Below, one piece after another: positions 4,539 through 6,158 of a stretch of 6,158 nucleotides of DNA. Below the pieces are notes generated by a model. It was not told where the DNA came from. It saw only the letters and a program-made list of their open reading frames with translations, and did no database searches. Every line of letters starts with the position of its first letter. The stretch's first letter is position 1. A program made the position numbers and the translations under genes. This DNA is from Comamonadaceae bacterium (GTDB lineage Bacteria > Pseudomonadota > Gammaproteobacteria > Burkholderiales > Burkholderiaceae_C). The DNA is taken from positions 1 through 6,158 of the forward strand of contig CANHLD010000110.1 of assembly GCA_947461325.1 (NCBI GenBank), given 5' to 3'.

Positions 4539-6158
4539 TCACTTCTCGTTGTTGTCCAACTTGGCGCGCAACAACGCACCCAAACTGGTGGTGCCAGCAT
4601 TACCAGCGTTTTGTTGGCTCAGGTTGGCCATGGCGTCTGCTTGGTCAGCAGCATCCTTGGCTTTGATGGACAACTGGATGTTGCGTGTTTTGCGGTCGAT
4701 GTTGACCACCACAGCGCTGACTTCGTCGCCGACTTTGAGCACATGGCTGGCATCTTCGACGCGGTCACGGCTGATTTCCGAGACGCGCAAGTAACCGATG
4801 ATGTCTTCGCCCAGATCGATTTCCGCTCCTTTGGCATCCACTGTTTTAACGGTGCCGGTGACGATCTGCCCCTTGTCATTGACTGACACGAAGTTGGTGA
4901 ACGGGTCAGAGTCGAGTTGTTTGATGCCCAGGGAAATGCGCTCGCGCTCCACATCCACAGCCAACACCACGGCTTCGACTTCTTGTCCCTTTTTGAAGTT
5001 GCGAACAGCGACTTCGCCAGTTTCGTTCCAAGACAAATCAGACAAGTGCACCAAGCCATCGATGCCAGCAGCCAAGCCAACGAAAACGCCGAAGTCGGTG
5101 ATGGATTTGATCGGGCCAGTGACTTTGTCGCCGCGCTTGGTGGCTGAAGCAAATTCTTGCCAAGGGTTGGCTTTGCACTGTTTCATGCCCAAAGAGATGC
5201 GGCGCTTGTCTTCGTCGATCTCGAGGACCATGACTTCGACTTCGTCGCCCAAGGCCACGATTTTGGAAGGTGCCACGTTTTTGTTGGTCCAGTCCATTTC
5301 GGACACGTGCACCAAGCCTTCGATGCCGGGTTCGAGTTCCACAAACGCGCCGTAATCGGCGATGTTGGTGACTTTGCCGTGCATGCGCGTGCCTTGCGGG
5401 TAGCGGCGGTTCACGCCCATCCAAGGGTCGTCACCCATTTGCTTCAAACCCAGAGACACGCGGTTTTTCTCGGTATCGAATTTGAGAATCTTGGCGGTGA
5501 TTTCCTGACCAGCGACCACCACCTCGGAGGGGTGACGCACACGACGCCATGCCATGTCGGTGATGTGCAGCAAACCGTCGATGCCGCCGAGGTCGACGAA
5601 GGCACCGTATTCGGTGATGTTCTTGACCACACCGTGAACGATAGAGCCTTCTTTCAGGTTTTCCATCAACTTGGCACGCTCTTCGCCCATAGAGGCTTCG
5701 ATGACAGCGCGGCGTGACAGCACGACGTTATTGCGCTTGCGGTCAAGTTTGATGACCTTGAATTCCATGGTCTTGTTTTCAAACGGCGACAAGTCTTTGA
5801 TGGGGCGTGTGTCGATGAGTGAGCCGGGCAGGAAAGCGCGGATGCCGTTGACCAACACGGTCAGGCCGCCTTTGACTTTGCCGCTGGTGGTGCCAGTGAC
5901 GAATTCGCCGGACTCGAGGGCTTTTTCCAGTGACATCCAAGAGGCCAAACGCTTGGCCGTGTCGCGACTTAGGATGGTGTCGCCGTAACCGTTCTCGACG
6001 GAACTGATGGCCACCGACACAAAGTCGCCGGATTGGACTTCAATTTCACCGAGGTCGTTTTTAAATTCTTCGATAGGCACATAGGCCTCTGATTTCAGCC
6101 CCGCATTGACCACGACGTGGTTGTGCTCGACACGGATGACTTCAGCGGTGATTACTTC
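4539..6158 (-). CDS. rpsA: 30S ribosomal protein S1, 5' end beyond window
   Basis: S1 binds mRNA on the small ribosomal subunit and helps unfold and load messages lacking strong Shine-Dalgarno sequences. The frame is open from the right edge to the TGA at 4539: 539 residues, beginning EVITAEVIRVEHNHVVVNAG, which aligns with E. coli S1 about 20 residues from its start, so only a short N-terminal piece is missing (E. coli total 557). All six S1 repeats are represented: repeat 1 partial (1-68), repeat 2 about 86-152, repeat 3 about 173-240 (GVVKNITEYGAFVDLGGIDG), repeat 4 about 258-326, repeat 5 about 344-413 and repeat 6 about 431-500. The strongly conserved MDWTNKN and KQCKANPWQ segments are intact. 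The tail ends SLGALLRAKLDNNEK. A GTG at 6113 begins the longest complete frame but is internal, since the homology continues upstream of it. The start and promoter lie outside the window. A dyad and a terminator follow the stop. Confidence 0.99.
   Translation of the reverse strand, partial: EVITAEVIRVEHNHVVVNAGLKSEAYVPIEEFKNDLGEIEVQSGDFVSVAISSVENGYGDTILSRDTAKRLASWMSLEKALESGEFVTGTTSGKVKGGLTVLVNGIRAFLPGSLIDTRPIKDLSPFENKTMEFKVIKLDRKRNNVVLSRRAVIEASMGEERAKLMENLKEGSIVHGVVKNITEYGAFVDLGGIDGLLHITDMAWRRVRHPSEVVVAGQEITAKILKFDTEKNRVSLGLKQMGDDPWMGVNRRYPQGTRMHGKVTNIADYGAFVELEPGIEGLVHVSEMDWTNKNVAPSKIVALGDEVEVMVLEIDEDKRRISLGMKQCKANPWQEFASATKRGDKVTGPIKSITDFGVFVGLAAGIDGLVHLSDLSWNETGEVAVRNFKKGQEVEAVVLAVDVERERISLGIKQLDSDPFTNFVSVNDKGQIVTGTVKTVDAKGAEIDLGEDIIGYLRVSEISRDRVEDASHVLKVGDEVSAVVVNIDRKTRNIQLSIKAKDAADQADAMANLSQQNAGNAGTTSLGALLRAKLDNNEK

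Noticed and set aside
4619..5152. 177-codon minus-strand frame within rpsA
   Set aside because: It is an alternative frame of rpsA with low-complexity Ser/Thr/Lys/Pro composition. The S1 frame is unambiguous there.
4798..5717. Two overlapping plus-strand open frames of about 185 codons each
   Set aside because: They lie opposite rpsA, and their repetitive composition mirrors the S1 repeats and strong codon bias of the real gene.
5400..6113. Internal similarity between segments of rpsA as possible tandem DNA repeats
   Set aside because: The similarity reflects homologous S1 protein repeats that have diverged at DNA level. No exact repeat array, CRISPR, IS element or tRNA was seen in the window.

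Overview
The window looks like chromosomal DNA of a betaproteobacterium, most likely Burkholderiales and possibly Comamonadaceae-like. This is inferred from the gene order rpsA-ihfB-lapA-lapB, from protein sequences that can be aligned from memory with E. coli S1, IHF-beta, LapB and RecC, from the C-terminal tail of S1 (SLGALLRAKLD), and from moderate GC with frequent TTG leucine codons. The genus cannot be fixed from the sequence alone.

All six genes lie on the minus strand, so transcription runs from the right edge (6158) to the left edge (1). From right to left they are: rpsA (ribosomal protein S1, 5' end cut by the window edge); a 95-bp gap with a perfect 19-bp dyad and a strong Rho-independent terminator; ihfB (IHF beta subunit); lapA and lapB, which overlap by 11 nt (envelope proteins controlling LPS synthesis); a 113-bp gap; a small secreted ComEA-type helix-hairpin-helix DNA-binding protein; a 76-bp gap; and the first 720 codons of recC (RecBCD subunit that scans for Chi), which runs off the left edge. 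No interval above 300 bases lacks a gene. The plus strand carries only shadow reading frames.

Three start codons were moved from the longest open frame. lapA is placed at a TTG with a good Shine-Dalgarno and comEA at a GTG with a good Shine-Dalgarno. ihfB is placed at the internal ATG that matches the family N-terminus.

Functionally the right half is a translation/nucleoid housekeeping block (S1, IHF-beta) joined to an envelope-homeostasis pair (LapAB). The left half holds two DNA-handling genes, a periplasmic DNA binder and RecC. I did not find a previously undescribed system. The points most worth a second look are substitutions at Chi-reading positions of RecC, the terminator/dyad that leaves ihfB with almost no room for its own promoter, and a Pro-to-Gln change in a conserved IHF motif.
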